Source: Pseudomonas marginalis (GTDB taxonomy: Bacteria > Pseudomonadota > Gammaproteobacteria > Pseudomonadales > Pseudomonadaceae). From it: a DNA stretch of 64,000 nt. The stretch lies in assembly GCF_001645105.1 (NCBI RefSeq), contig NZ_LKEG01000044.1:1-64000 (forward strand), given 5' to 3'. Positions 1 to 7,923 of the stretch are shown one piece after another. The position numbers were made by a program, and so were the translations under genes. Position 1 is the stretch's first letter. The number at the start of each line of letters is the position of its first letter. The notes under the pieces are model-generated. The model was not told the origin of the DNA and searched no databases. It saw nothing but the letters and a program-made list of their open reading frames with translations.

Positions 1-33
1 TTGAAACAAAGAGCTGGGGCCGCTTCGCGACCC

Positions 34-58
34 AGCGGGAGCAAGCTCCCTCGCCACA
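34..58. repeat. REP-type palindrome at window edge
   Basis: A GGGAGCAAGCTCCC core followed by TCGCCACA matches the solo element near 34.35 kb. It lies just downstream of the minus-strand OsmC gene. Its partner arm may lie outside the window. Confidence 0.6.
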
Positions 59-133
59 GGTACGGTGCTCACCCTTAACTGACTGGCATTGGCCTCCAAA
101 GCGCCCTTTCTTTTTTGCCCGCCGATTGAGCGA

Positions 134-556
134 TCAACCGACCTCGATGATTTCGTAATCATGGGTGATGGCCACACCGGCCGCGCCGAGCATGATGGAC
201 GCCGAGCAGTACTTCTCAGCGGACAACTCGATGGCACGCTTGACCTGGGCTTCTTTCAGCGCCCGGCCCTTCACGACGAAATGCATGTGGATCTTGGTAA
301 ACACCTTGGGATCTTCAGTGGCACGCTCGGCTTCCAGGAAGGCTTCGCAGCTTTCCACGGCCTGGCGGGATTTTTTCAGGATGCTGACCACGTCGAAATT
401 GCTGCAACCGCCCACGCCAAGCAGGAGCATTTCCATCGGGCGTACGCCCAGGTTACGGCCACCGGCTTCCGGCGGGCCATCCATGACCACCACATGGCCA
501 CTGCCCGACTCACCGAGGAACATGGCTTCGCCCGCCCATTGGATGCGTGCCTTCAT
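134..556 (-). CDS. OsmC/Ohr-family thiol peroxidase-like protein
   Basis: A 140-residue protein of the OsmC family, whose members reduce organic hydroperoxides with two conserved cysteines. Cys51 lies in LGVGGCSNFD and Cys117 in AEKYCSAS, the two expected positions. I placed the start at the ATG giving MKARIQW, because a longer in-frame reading adds 24 residues that do not look like family sequence. It is divergent from vfr, the same neighbour as in P. aeruginosa. It belongs to the YhfA-like branch (putative redox protein), so a specific Ohr role is not claimed. Confidence 0.85.
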   Translation of the reverse strand: MKARIQWAGEAMFLGESGSGHVVVMDGPPEAGGRNLGVRPMEMLLLGVGGCSNFDVVSILKKSRQAVESCEAFLEAERATEDPKVFTKIHMHFVVKGRALKEAQVKRAIELSAEKYCSASIMLGAAGVAITHDYEIIEVG

Positions 557-803
557 CGCCCAGACTCCACTGCTAAAAAAGGGTCGCCAGCTTAGCACAG
601 CGCTCGCTGGCGTCAGCGCTTGCGACAAAAGTGATCAATTGCAGGGGCTACGCGGAAAAATTGCCTAATCGAGACAGAATGTGTCTGTTAAGCTGGCGCC
701 AAATCGATGGCGTATTGCCACCCTTTATACAGCGTGTATCAATGCCGATACCGATGAATACTACAACTCCAACTACCTCGCGCAGTCTTTTCGGGATACA
801 ACC

Positions 804-1448
804 ATGGTTGCTCTTACTCCCATACCCAAGATCAAGAATCTCGACAAACTGCTGATGCATTGCCAGCGCCGTCGCCACCCGGCCAAGCACAACATCATCT
901 GCGCCGGCGAACGTTCCGATACGCTGTACTTCATTATCAAAGGCTCGGTCACCATCCTGATTGAGGATGAAGACGGCCGTGAAATGATCATCGCCTACCT
1001 GAACACCGGGGACTTCTTTGGGGAACTGGGGCTGTTCGAACAAGCCGGCAAGGAACAGGAACGCAGCGCCTGGGTGCGGGCCAAGGTCGAGTGCGAAGTG
1101 GCCGAGATCAGCTATGCCAAATTCCGCGAGCTGGCCCAGCAGGATCCCGACATCCTCTACGCCCTCAGCGGCCAGATTGCCCAGCGGCTGCGCGACACCA
1201 CGCGCAAGGTCGGCGACCTGGCATTCTTTGACGTCACCGGCCGCGTCGCCCGCTGCCTCTTGGACTTGTGCAAGCAACCTGACGCCATGACCCACCCCGA
1301 TGGCATGCAGATCAAGGTCACACGCCAGGAAATCGGGCGTATTGTCGGCTGTTCACGGGAGATGGTCGGCCGCGTGCTCAAAGACTTGGAGGAACGCAAC
1401 CTGGTGCACGTCAAAGGCAAGACGATGGTGGTGTTCGGTACCCGTTAA
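804..1448 (+). CDS. vfr: cAMP-responsive global regulator Vfr (CRP homologue)
   Basis: A 214-residue CRP/FNR-family activator, the length of P. aeruginosa Vfr, which controls virulence and other genes in response to cAMP. The cyclic-nucleotide pocket is visible as GDFFGELGLFE followed by RSAWVRAKVECEVAEISY. The C-terminal helix-turn-helix is TRQEIGRIVGCSREMVGRVL. I chose the ATG giving MVALTPIPK, which matches the known Vfr N-terminus; upstream in-frame codons are 5' leader. The 247-nt region shared with the divergent OsmC gene must hold both promoters, but I could not place a convincing CRP-type site there. Its stop overlaps by 4 nt the stop of the convergent lipoate-ligase homologue. Confidence 0.96.
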   Translation: MVALTPIPKIKNLDKLLMHCQRRRHPAKHNIICAGERSDTLYFIIKGSVTILIEDEDGREMIIAYLNTGDFFGELGLFEQAGKEQERSAWVRAKVECEVAEISYAKFRELAQQDPDILYALSGQIAQRLRDTTRKVGDLAFFDVTGRVARCLLDLCKQPDAMTHPDGMQIKVTRQEIGRIVGCSREMVGRVLKDLEERNLVHVKGKTMVVFGTR

Positions 1449-2140
1449 ACCGGCAGGAAGCTGGTCAACATTTGACGGTACAAGGTATCCAGCCGGCTGA
1501 TCGCATCCGGCGCCGGGAAGGCTTCGTGCAGGGCGATATGGCTGTCGGCACGCACCCGCTGGTCGAGACCGCAGGCTTCATTGAAGCGGTTGACCGCCGC
1601 AATCAGCGCTTCGCGATCGTTATCCAACAACAAAGCCCCGTGCACCAGCCCCACCGGGCGGCCACCACTTTGTCGCCAACGTTGAGCCGTACCGACCATT
1701 TTGCGGCCATTGAGGTTGACGTTGTAGCGACCGTCGCAAAACGCGCCATCGATTTCGCCGACGGAGGCATCGCCCCCCAGCTCGATCAAAAAATCGCAGA
1801 TGGGCTGACACAGCCGCTGGTAACCGGTTTCGATGCGCCCCTGATCGCCTTCGCTGCGCGGCGGGGCGTAGACCAGGGCGATGTTGACCGTGGCACTCGA
1901 TTGCGGCACTGGCTCACCGCCGGTTTCACGCAGCAACACCGGCCAGCCGGCGTCGGATGATACCTGGCTGGCGGTTTCGAACGCCGGTAGCCGACTCAGA
2001 CGACGCGGCATCACCAACGCTTGATCGCTGGGTTGCCAGAACAGCAGGCCGAATTCCTGCTCGCCGGCGCACACAGCCGCCAGCAGCGCCTGCTCGGCAG
2101 CCAGGCCCGCTTCAACCGTCATCGACACCGGCTTGACCAT
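1445..2140 (-). CDS. lipoate-protein ligase A family protein (atypical)
   Basis: A 231-residue protein of the biotin/lipoate A/B ligase fold. The catalytic lysine motif is clear (LNGRKMVGTAQRW). The lipoyl-adenylate loop, usually RRxxGGGxVxHD, reads LRETGGEPVPQSSATVN, so this is the divergent branch that lacks the classical loop. There is no C-terminal accessory domain. The start is set at MVKPVSMTVEAG; 12 further upstream residues are possible. It lies between trpC and vfr, where P. aeruginosa has no gene that I recall. The target protein is unknown: it could be a lipoyl ligase, an octanoyl transferase or an amidotransferase. Confidence 0.75.
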   Translation of the reverse strand: MVKPVSMTVEAGLAAEQALLAAVCAGEQEFGLLFWQPSDQALVMPRRLSRLPAFETASQVSSDAGWPVLLRETGGEPVPQSSATVNIALVYAPPRSEGDQGRIETGYQRLCQPICDFLIELGGDASVGEIDGAFCDGRYNVNLNGRKMVGTAQRWRQSGGRPVGLVHGALLLDNDREALIAAVNRFNEACGLDQRVRADSHIALHEAFPAPDAISRLDTLYRQMLTSFLPV

Positions 2141-2176
2141 CAAACACTTACCTATCTGAATAAACACAAAACCCAA

Positions 2177-2265
2177 TGTGGAGGGGGCTTGCCCCCGATA
2201 GCTTTAGATCAGTCAGTACAGGTATTGACTGACACCCCGCTATCGGGAGCAAGCCCCCTCTCACA
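2177..2265. repeat. REPIN (two inverted REP sequences)
   Basis: The left arm TGTGGAGGGGGCTTGCCCCC and the right arm GGGAGCAAGCCCCCTCTCACA are inverted around a spacer. It lies just downstream of trpC and probably serves as the 3' end of the trp message. Confidence 0.85.
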
Positions 2266-2301
2266 TGCTCGATTGCATTTCAAATCTTGACCGTGTTCAA
2301 G

Positions 2302-3138
2302 TCAGTCTAATGTCGAACCACTGACCGCCACCCCACGCTCCGGGAAGAACAGGCGCTGCAGCTCCGCCCCCGGGTTTTCAGCGCGCATGAAGGTCTCGCC
2401 CACCAGGAACGAATACACGCCGCTGATTTCCATCAGTTCCACATCGGCACGGTTGACGATGCCACTCTCGGTAATCACCAGACGGTCACGCGGAATACGC
2501 GGCAGCAGGTCGAGGGTGTTTTCCAGGCTGACTTCGAAGGTGTGCAGGTTACGGTTGTTGACCCCCACCAGCGGTGTGTCGAGGGTTTTCAGGGCGCGTT
2601 CCAGCTCATCGCCATCGTGCACCTCCACCAGTACGTCCAGGCCGACGCTTTTGGCGACGGCAGCCAGTTCGGCCATCTTCACGTCATCCAACGCGGAAAC
2701 GATCAACAGCACGCAGTCGGCGCCCAGGGCACGGGCTTCGACGATCTGGTACGGGTCAACCATGAAATCCTTGCGGATCACCGGCAACTTGCACGCAGCG
2801 CGGGCTTGCTGCAGGAACAGGTCGGAACCCTGGAAGTAGTCGATATCGGTCAGCACCGAGAGGCAGGTCGCCCCGCCCTTCTCATAGCTCTTGGCAATGT
2901 CTTCTGGAATGAAGATCTCGCGAATCACACCCTTGCTCGGCGAAGCTTTCTTGACCTCGGCAATGACCGCAGGCTGCTTGAGCTTGGCCTGGGCGATCAA
3001 GGCATTGGCAAAGCCACGCGGTGCATCAGCGACCTTCGCCTGGGCTTCAAGCTCGGCCAGGCTGACACGAGCGCGACGCTCGGCGACTTCTTCAGCTTTG
3101 CGGGCCAGGATTTTTTCCAGAACGGTCGGCACACTCAT
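2302..3138 (-). CDS. trpC: indole-3-glycerol phosphate synthase
   Basis: Converts 1-(2-carboxyphenylamino)-1-deoxyribulose 5-phosphate to indole-3-glycerol phosphate in tryptophan synthesis. It has 278 residues, the usual length of the monofunctional enzyme, so there is no trpF fusion. Key TIM-barrel motifs are present: VIAEVKKASPSKG (about residues 58-70, with the catalytic lysine), FQGSDLFL, LVGVNNRNLHTF and VITESGI. The ATG overlaps the trpD stop (ATGA), indicating translational coupling. It is the last gene of the rpe-to-trpC run. Confidence 0.98.
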   Translation of the reverse strand: MSVPTVLEKILARKAEEVAERRARVSLAELEAQAKVADAPRGFANALIAQAKLKQPAVIAEVKKASPSKGVIREIFIPEDIAKSYEKGGATCLSVLTDIDYFQGSDLFLQQARAACKLPVIRKDFMVDPYQIVEARALGADCVLLIVSALDDVKMAELAAVAKSVGLDVLVEVHDGDELERALKTLDTPLVGVNNRNLHTFEVSLENTLDLLPRIPRDRLVITESGIVNRADVELMEISGVYSFLVGETFMRAENPGAELQRLFFPERGVAVSGSTLD

Positions 3139-4184
3139 CCTTCATTCTCCATCTTGAATACTGCGGTGAATGCCCCGAGTTCTTCGAGCTTCTCGCGAGC
3201 CAGACCGGTGTGCAGTGCATCGTGGGCCAAGGCGACACCTTCCTTAAGACTATAGGCATGGTCCGCCGCATAAAGTGCCGCGCCAGCATTCAGAACAATC
3301 ATCTCAGCAGCTTTTTGGCCGTTCTCGGTCTTGCGACGCCCCAACGCATCGCGAATCAACTCCAGGGACGCCGCCGGGCTTTCCACTGCCAAGCCATGCA
3401 AGCTCTGGCTCTTCATACCCAAATCTTCCGGTTCGACCCAGTATTCGGTGATTTGGTCGTTCTTCAGTTCCGCCACGAACGTCGGTGCCGCCAGGCTGAA
3501 CTCGTCCAGGCCGTCTTTGGAATGCACCACCAGCACATGCTTGCTGCCCATACGCTGCAGCACTTCGGCCAAAGGCCGGCACAGCGCCTGGCTGAACACG
3601 CCTACCACCTGGTGCTTCACACCGGCCGGATTCGTAAGCGGGCCGAGCATGTTGAACAGGGTGCGCAGGCCGAGGTCCTTGCGTGGGCCGGCGGCATGCT
3701 TCATTGCACCATGATGGGATTGGGCAAACATGAAGCCGATGCCGACGTTATCAATGCAACGCGCCACTTGAACCGGGGTCAGGTTCAGGTAGATGCCCGC
3801 CGCTTCGAGCAAATCGGCACTGCCGCTCTTGCCAGACACCGCACGGTTACCGTGCTTGGCCACGGTGCAACCCGCCGCCGCAACAACAAAAGACGACGCC
3901 GTCGAGACGTTGAAGATGTTCGCACCGTCACCGCCGGTGCCGACCACGTCGACCACGCCGTCGAGGGTCTTGAGCTCAACCTTGTCCGCCAGCTCGCGCA
4001 TGACCGATACCGCGCCGACGATCTCGTCGATGCTCTCGCTCTTCATGCGCATCGCCATCATGAACGCGCCGATCTGCGCATCGGTGCACTGACCGGTCAT
4101 GATTTCGCGCATCACATCGCTCATTTCAGCGGTGCTCAGGTCCAGATGGCCGACGATACGGCTCAGGGCAGTCTTGATATCCAT
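3135..4184 (-). CDS. trpD: anthranilate phosphoribosyltransferase
   Basis: Transfers phosphoribosyl from PRPP to anthranilate, the second step of tryptophan synthesis. It has 349 residues. The PRPP/Mg loops GTGGDG (82-87) and KHGNRAVSGKSGSAD (110-124) are intact. It is stand-alone, not fused to the glutaminase. Its stop overlaps the trpC start, and 9 nt separate it from trpG upstream. Confidence 0.98.
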   Translation of the reverse strand: MDIKTALSRIVGHLDLSTAEMSDVMREIMTGQCTDAQIGAFMMAMRMKSESIDEIVGAVSVMRELADKVELKTLDGVVDVVGTGGDGANIFNVSTASSFVVAAAGCTVAKHGNRAVSGKSGSADLLEAAGIYLNLTPVQVARCIDNVGIGFMFAQSHHGAMKHAAGPRKDLGLRTLFNMLGPLTNPAGVKHQVVGVFSQALCRPLAEVLQRMGSKHVLVVHSKDGLDEFSLAAPTFVAELKNDQITEYWVEPEDLGMKSQSLHGLAVESPAASLELIRDALGRRKTENGQKAAEMIVLNAGAALYAADHAYSLKEGVALAHDALHTGLAREKLEELGAFTAVFKMENEG

Positions 4185-4193
4185 GGAAAGTCC

Positions 4194-4787
4194 TTAGCGC
4201 GTGCCGCCGCTCTGCTTGAGAAAGTTGGCGAACAGCTCGTAGCCCTGCTCGGTCAGGATCGACTCAGGGTGAAATTGCACCCCTTCGATATTCAGTGTCT
4301 TGTGGCGCAGGCCCATGATCTCATCGACCGAGCCGTCTTCCAGCTGTGTCCAAGCGGTAAGTTCCAGGCACTCCGGCAAGGTTTCGCGCTTGACCACCAG
4401 CGAGTGGTAGCGGGTCACCGTCACCGGCAGGTTGAGGCCATGAAACACGCCTAGATCATGATGGAACACCGGGCTGGTCTTGCCGTGCATCACTTGGCGT
4501 GCCCGCACCACGTCACCGCCAAAGGCCTGGCCGATGGACTGGTGGCCCAGGCATACGCCCAGGATCGGCAGCTTGCCGGCGAAATACTTGATCGCCTCCA
4601 GCGAGACACCCGCCTCGGTCGGCGTGCACGGGCCTGGCGAAACCACGATGCGCTCCGGGTTCAGGGCAGCGATCTCGGCCACGGTCAGTTCATCGTTGCG
4701 CACCACCTTGACCTCGGCACCCAGCTCGCCCAGGTACTGCACAACGTTGTAAGTAAAGGAATCGTAGTTATCAATCATCAGCAACAT
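4194..4787 (-). CDS. trpG: anthranilate synthase component II (glutamine amidotransferase)
   Basis: A class I glutaminase that supplies ammonia to TrpE, and in pseudomonads probably to PabB as well. It has 197 residues. The nucleophile Cys79 lies in LGVCLGHQSIGQ and the His/Glu pair in VQFHPESI. I took the ATG giving MLLMIDNYDSF, the canonical N-terminus, preceded by GAGG; the longer in-frame reading would run into the trpE end. It lies 10 nt after the trpE stop, so trpE and trpG are contiguous here. Confidence 0.97.
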   Translation of the reverse strand: MLLMIDNYDSFTYNVVQYLGELGAEVKVVRNDELTVAEIAALNPERIVVSPGPCTPTEAGVSLEAIKYFAGKLPILGVCLGHQSIGQAFGGDVVRARQVMHGKTSPVFHHDLGVFHGLNLPVTVTRYHSLVVKRETLPECLELTAWTQLEDGSVDEIMGLRHKTLNIEGVQFHPESILTEQGYELFANFLKQSGGTR

Positions 4788-4797
4788 GGGGGAAACC

Positions 4798-6279
4798 TCA
4801 AGAATTGGGGGTCTGTTCAGCCAGCGCAACGGCGCGGAACATCGCGCGGCGCTTGTTCAGGGTTTCTTCCCATTCGAGGGCCGGCACCGAGTCGGTGACA
4901 ATCCCGCCACCGGCCTGCACGTGCAGCTCTCCGTCCTTGATCACGGCGGTGCGAATCGCAATCGCCGTGTCCATGTTGCCGTTCCAGGCGAAATAGCCCA
5001 CAGCGCCGCCGTAGACACCGCGCTTGACCGGCTCCAGCTCGTCGATGATTTCCATCGCACGGATCTTCGGCGCACCCGACAAGGTGCCCGCCGGCAGAAT
5101 CGCGCGCAGCGCGTCCATCGCCGTCAAGCCGGCTTTCAGCTCGCCGGTGACGTTGGACACAATGTGCATCACGTTGGAATACCGCTCGATCACCATCTTT
5201 TCGGTGAGCTTCACCGAACCGATTTCCGAGACACGCCCGGTATCGTTACGACCCAGGTCGATGAGCATCAGGTGCTCGGCGATTTCCTTGTCGTCGCTCA
5301 GCAGGTCCTTTTCCAGCGCCAGGTCGGCCTCTTCGGTCGCACCCCGTGGGCGAGTACCGGCGATCGGGCGCACGGTGATCAGGTTGTCTTCGACGCGCAC
5401 CAGCACTTCCGGCGAACTGCCCACCACGTGGAAGTCACCAAAGTTGAAGAAGTACATGTACGGCGTCGGGTTGAAGCAGCGCAATGCGCGATACAGATCG
5501 ATCGGCGCGGCCTTGAAGTCGATGGACATGCGTTGCGACGGCACCACCTGCATGCAGTCACCGGCGAGGATGTATTCCTTGATGGTGTCGACCGCACGCT
5601 CGTAGTCATCCTGGGTAAAGCTGGAGCGGAACACCGGGTCGGCCGCCGGCGGACGGCTGAGGTCCAGGCCGCGACGCGGGGTGATCGGCTGGCGCAGTTT
5701 TTCCATGAGGGCTTCGAGGCTGGCCAGGCCTTGCTCGAACGCGTCGACCTGGGACGGGTCAGCGAGCACAATCGCGTGCATCTTGCCGGCGAGGTTGTCG
5801 AACACCACCACCGCATCGGAGACCATCAACAGAATGTCCGGCACCCCCAGCGGATCCGGGTTCGGGCATTTGCCCAGGCGTTTTTCCACGTAGCGCACGC
5901 AGTCGTAGCCGAAGTAACCCACCAGGCCGCCGTTGAAGCGTGGCAGCCCAGCAATGGTCGGCACGTTGTAGCGCGCCTTGAACGCCTCGACGAACGCCAA
6001 CGGGTCTTCGACATCGTGGCTTTCGATCTCGACGCCATCATGGCTAATGCTCACATGATGGTCGTGTACCCGCAGCACCGTGCGGCACGGCAGGCCGATG
6101 ATCGAGTAACGGCCCCACTTCTCGCCGCCCTGGACCGACTCGAGCAGGTAGGAGTTGGGCTCGTCGGCCAGTTTGAGGTAGATCGACAACGGCGTGTCGA
6201 AGTCGGCCAGGGTTTCGCAGGCCAGGGGGATACGGTTATAGCCGGCAGCGGCCAAACGCAGGAATTCTTCGCGGGTCAT
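4798..6279 (-). CDS. trpE: anthranilate synthase component I
   Basis: Makes anthranilate from chorismate with ammonia from TrpG. It has 493 residues. The N-terminal LLES (45-48), part of the tryptophan feedback site, is present. The chorismate-binding C-terminal motifs are intact: IAGTRPRG, PAGTLSGAPKIRAMEIIDELE (written here in part), GYFAWNGNMDTAIAIRT and QAGGGIVTDSVP. The ATG is preceded by ACGAGG. Only 70 nt separate it from gph, whose 3' end encodes a Trp-rich tail that may act as a leader peptide. Attenuation of trpE has been reported in P. putida. Confidence 0.98.
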   Translation of the reverse strand: MTREEFLRLAAAGYNRIPLACETLADFDTPLSIYLKLADEPNSYLLESVQGGEKWGRYSIIGLPCRTVLRVHDHHVSISHDGVEIESHDVEDPLAFVEAFKARYNVPTIAGLPRFNGGLVGYFGYDCVRYVEKRLGKCPNPDPLGVPDILLMVSDAVVVFDNLAGKMHAIVLADPSQVDAFEQGLASLEALMEKLRQPITPRRGLDLSRPPAADPVFRSSFTQDDYERAVDTIKEYILAGDCMQVVPSQRMSIDFKAAPIDLYRALRCFNPTPYMYFFNFGDFHVVGSSPEVLVRVEDNLITVRPIAGTRPRGATEEADLALEKDLLSDDKEIAEHLMLIDLGRNDTGRVSEIGSVKLTEKMVIERYSNVMHIVSNVTGELKAGLTAMDALRAILPAGTLSGAPKIRAMEIIDELEPVKRGVYGGAVGYFAWNGNMDTAIAIRTAVIKDGELHVQAGGGIVTDSVPALEWEETLNKRRAMFRAVALAEQTPNS

Positions 6280-6325
6280 GATATGCCTCGTGGCTTGAGG
6301 ATCTAACAGTCAGGTATGCAAACGT

Positions 6326-6394
6326 GCCGCAGAGCGCGGCCAGGATCAGTCAGGCGCGCCAACGCCAGCGGGCCAGGGCCTTGATAACTTTCAT
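6326..6394 (-). promoter_or_regulatory. candidate trpE leader peptide and hairpin at the 3' end of gph
   Basis: The last 14 codons of gph begin with an in-frame ATG (6394-6392) and read MKVIKALARWRWRA, ending at 6350. There are two Trp codons close together and a third just before the ATG, which resembles an enteric TrpL peptide. Just after the stop, GCCGC-GCTCT-GCGGC can fold (6326-6340). The following sequence has only a short T stretch, so a classical terminator is weakly supported. The role is inferred. Confidence 0.45.
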
Positions 6395-7168
6395 CCAGAG
6401 TTTGCGAGTGACCACCACGATGGAATTTCCAGAAGGGGACGGATCGGTGTCGGGCAACGTTATCTCAGCGCCAGCTCCCAAGCAACCGGGGATTAGCAGG
6501 CGCAGGTCATCAATGACCATTGCCGGCGACTCTTCGGCAATCGGCCGGCCATGGTTATAGCCGTAACTGAGGGCTACACACTGCACACCCGCGGCCTTTG
6601 CCGCCTGCACATCACTGCGCGAATCGCCGACAAACAACGACTGCGAGGCCGGAATATTGGCCATTTTCATCACGAAAAAAAGCGCCGCCGGGTCCGGCTT
6701 TTTCTGCGGCAGGGTATCGCCACCGATGATCCAGCGGAAATAACGGCCGATTTTCATCTGATCCAACAGCGGTGCGACGAAGCGTTCCGGCTTGTTGGTG
6801 ATCAGGGCCATTTCCACGCCCTGCTTGCTCAGCCACTTGAGGGTGTCGCGCACGCCCGGGTAAACCACGGTCAGTTCGTGGCCGTCTTCGTAGGCGGCGT
6901 TGAACAGTTCCAAGGCGTGCTCAGCCTCCACCTCATCCACGCCTTCGGCATCGATGTGGTCGGCCAAGGCCCGGCGCACCAGCATCTGCACGCCGTTGCC
7001 AACCCATTCGCGCACCGACTCGACCCCGGCCGGCTTGCGCCCCAGCTTGAGCAGCATCTCGTCCACCGCCGCCGCCAGGTCGGGCACCGAGTCGATCAAG
7101 GTACCGTCAAGATCGAACATCACCAGCCGTGGCAATTTGCCGGGGAACAGCTGCTCAAAGCCGCTCAT
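6350..7168 (-). CDS. gph: phosphoglycolate phosphatase
   Basis: A HAD-superfamily phosphatase that removes 2-phosphoglycolate, a by-product of DNA-end repair and metabolism. It has 272 residues. Motif I is VMFDLDGTLIDS (Asp19 and Asp21), motif II is ALITNKPE, and motif III/IV covers KKPDPAA and FVGDSRSDVQAAKAAG. It is longer than E. coli Gph because of a C-terminal tail of about 45 residues that ends in a Trp-rich segment just upstream of trpE. Its ATG overlaps the rpe stop (ATGA). Confidence 0.95.
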   Translation of the reverse strand: MSGFEQLFPGKLPRLVMFDLDGTLIDSVPDLAAAVDEMLLKLGRKPAGVESVREWVGNGVQMLVRRALADHIDAEGVDEVEAEHALELFNAAYEDGHELTVVYPGVRDTLKWLSKQGVEMALITNKPERFVAPLLDQMKIGRYFRWIIGGDTLPQKKPDPAALFFVMKMANIPASQSLFVGDSRSDVQAAKAAGVQCVALSYGYNHGRPIAEESPAMVIDDLRLLIPGCLGAGAEITLPDTDPSPSGNSIVVVTRKLWMKVIKALARWRWRA

Positions 7169-7839
7169 GGACGCGCCAGCGCCAGTTCGGCGCGCATCTT
7201 GTCGATGACCTCTTGGTAGTCCGGCGCATTGAAGATCGCCGAGCCGGCCACGAAAGTGTCGGCGCCCGCCGCGGCGATTTCGCGGATGTTGTTGACGTTG
7301 ACCCCGCCGTCGATTTCCAGGCGGATGTCACGGCCCGAGGCGTCGATCAGCGCGCGGGCTTCGCGCAGCTTGTTCAGCGTACCAGGGATGAACTTCTGCC
7401 CGCCGAAGCCCGGGTTAACGCTCATCAGCAGGATCATGTCGACCTTGTCCATCACGTACTCAAGCACGCTCAGTGGAGTGGCCGGGTTGAACACCAGGCC
7501 CGCCTTGCAGCCGCCTTCGCGGATCAGTTGCAGGGTGCGGTCGACGTGCAGCGAGGCTTCCGGGTGGAAGGTGATGTAGGTCGCGCCGGCGTCAACGAAG
7601 TCGCCGATGATGCGATCCACCGGGCTGACCATCAGGTGCGCATCGATCGGCGCAGTGATGCCGTACTTGCGCAATGCGGCGCAAACCATCGGGCCGATGG
7701 TCAGGTTGGGTACGTAGTGGTTGTCCATGACATCGAAGTGCACGAAGTCGGCACCGGCGGCCAACACCTTGTCCACTTCCTCACCCAGGCGGGCGAAGTC
7801 GGCGGAGAGAATCGATGGAGCAATGACGAAGGGCTGCAT
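7165..7839 (-). CDS. rpe: ribulose-phosphate 3-epimerase
   Basis: Interconverts ribulose 5-phosphate and xylulose 5-phosphate in the pentose phosphate pathway. It has 224 residues. TIM-barrel motifs APSILSADFARL, HFDVMDNHYVPNLTIGP (34-50) and MSVNPGFGGQKF are present. The start is set at MQPFVIAPS, the family N-terminus, preceded by AAGGTG; 27 further upstream in-frame residues are not family-like. It overlaps gph by 4 nt and is probably the first gene of the rpe-gph-trp run. Confidence 0.97.
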   Translation of the reverse strand: MQPFVIAPSILSADFARLGEEVDKVLAAGADFVHFDVMDNHYVPNLTIGPMVCAALRKYGITAPIDAHLMVSPVDRIIGDFVDAGATYITFHPEASLHVDRTLQLIREGGCKAGLVFNPATPLSVLEYVMDKVDMILLMSVNPGFGGQKFIPGTLNKLREARALIDASGRDIRLEIDGGVNVNNIREIAAAGADTFVAGSAIFNAPDYQEVIDKMRAELALARP

Positions 7840-7923
7840 GACGCACCTTTTTTGAGCTAAATCACGATGGCGCGCATTGTATACCTCATGCTTTACCGCG
7901 CGCACCGTGACCTGGCTCAATGG

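Noticed and set aside
557..803. CRP/Vfr-type autoregulatory site upstream of vfr
   Set aside because: TGCGACAAAAGTGATC is only a poor match to TGTGA-N6-TCACA, too weak to call.
4786..6306. Open frame of about 506 codons on the plus strand opposite trpE
   Set aside because: High-GC antisense shadow of trpE, with His/Arg/Val-rich unstructured product and no family motifs.
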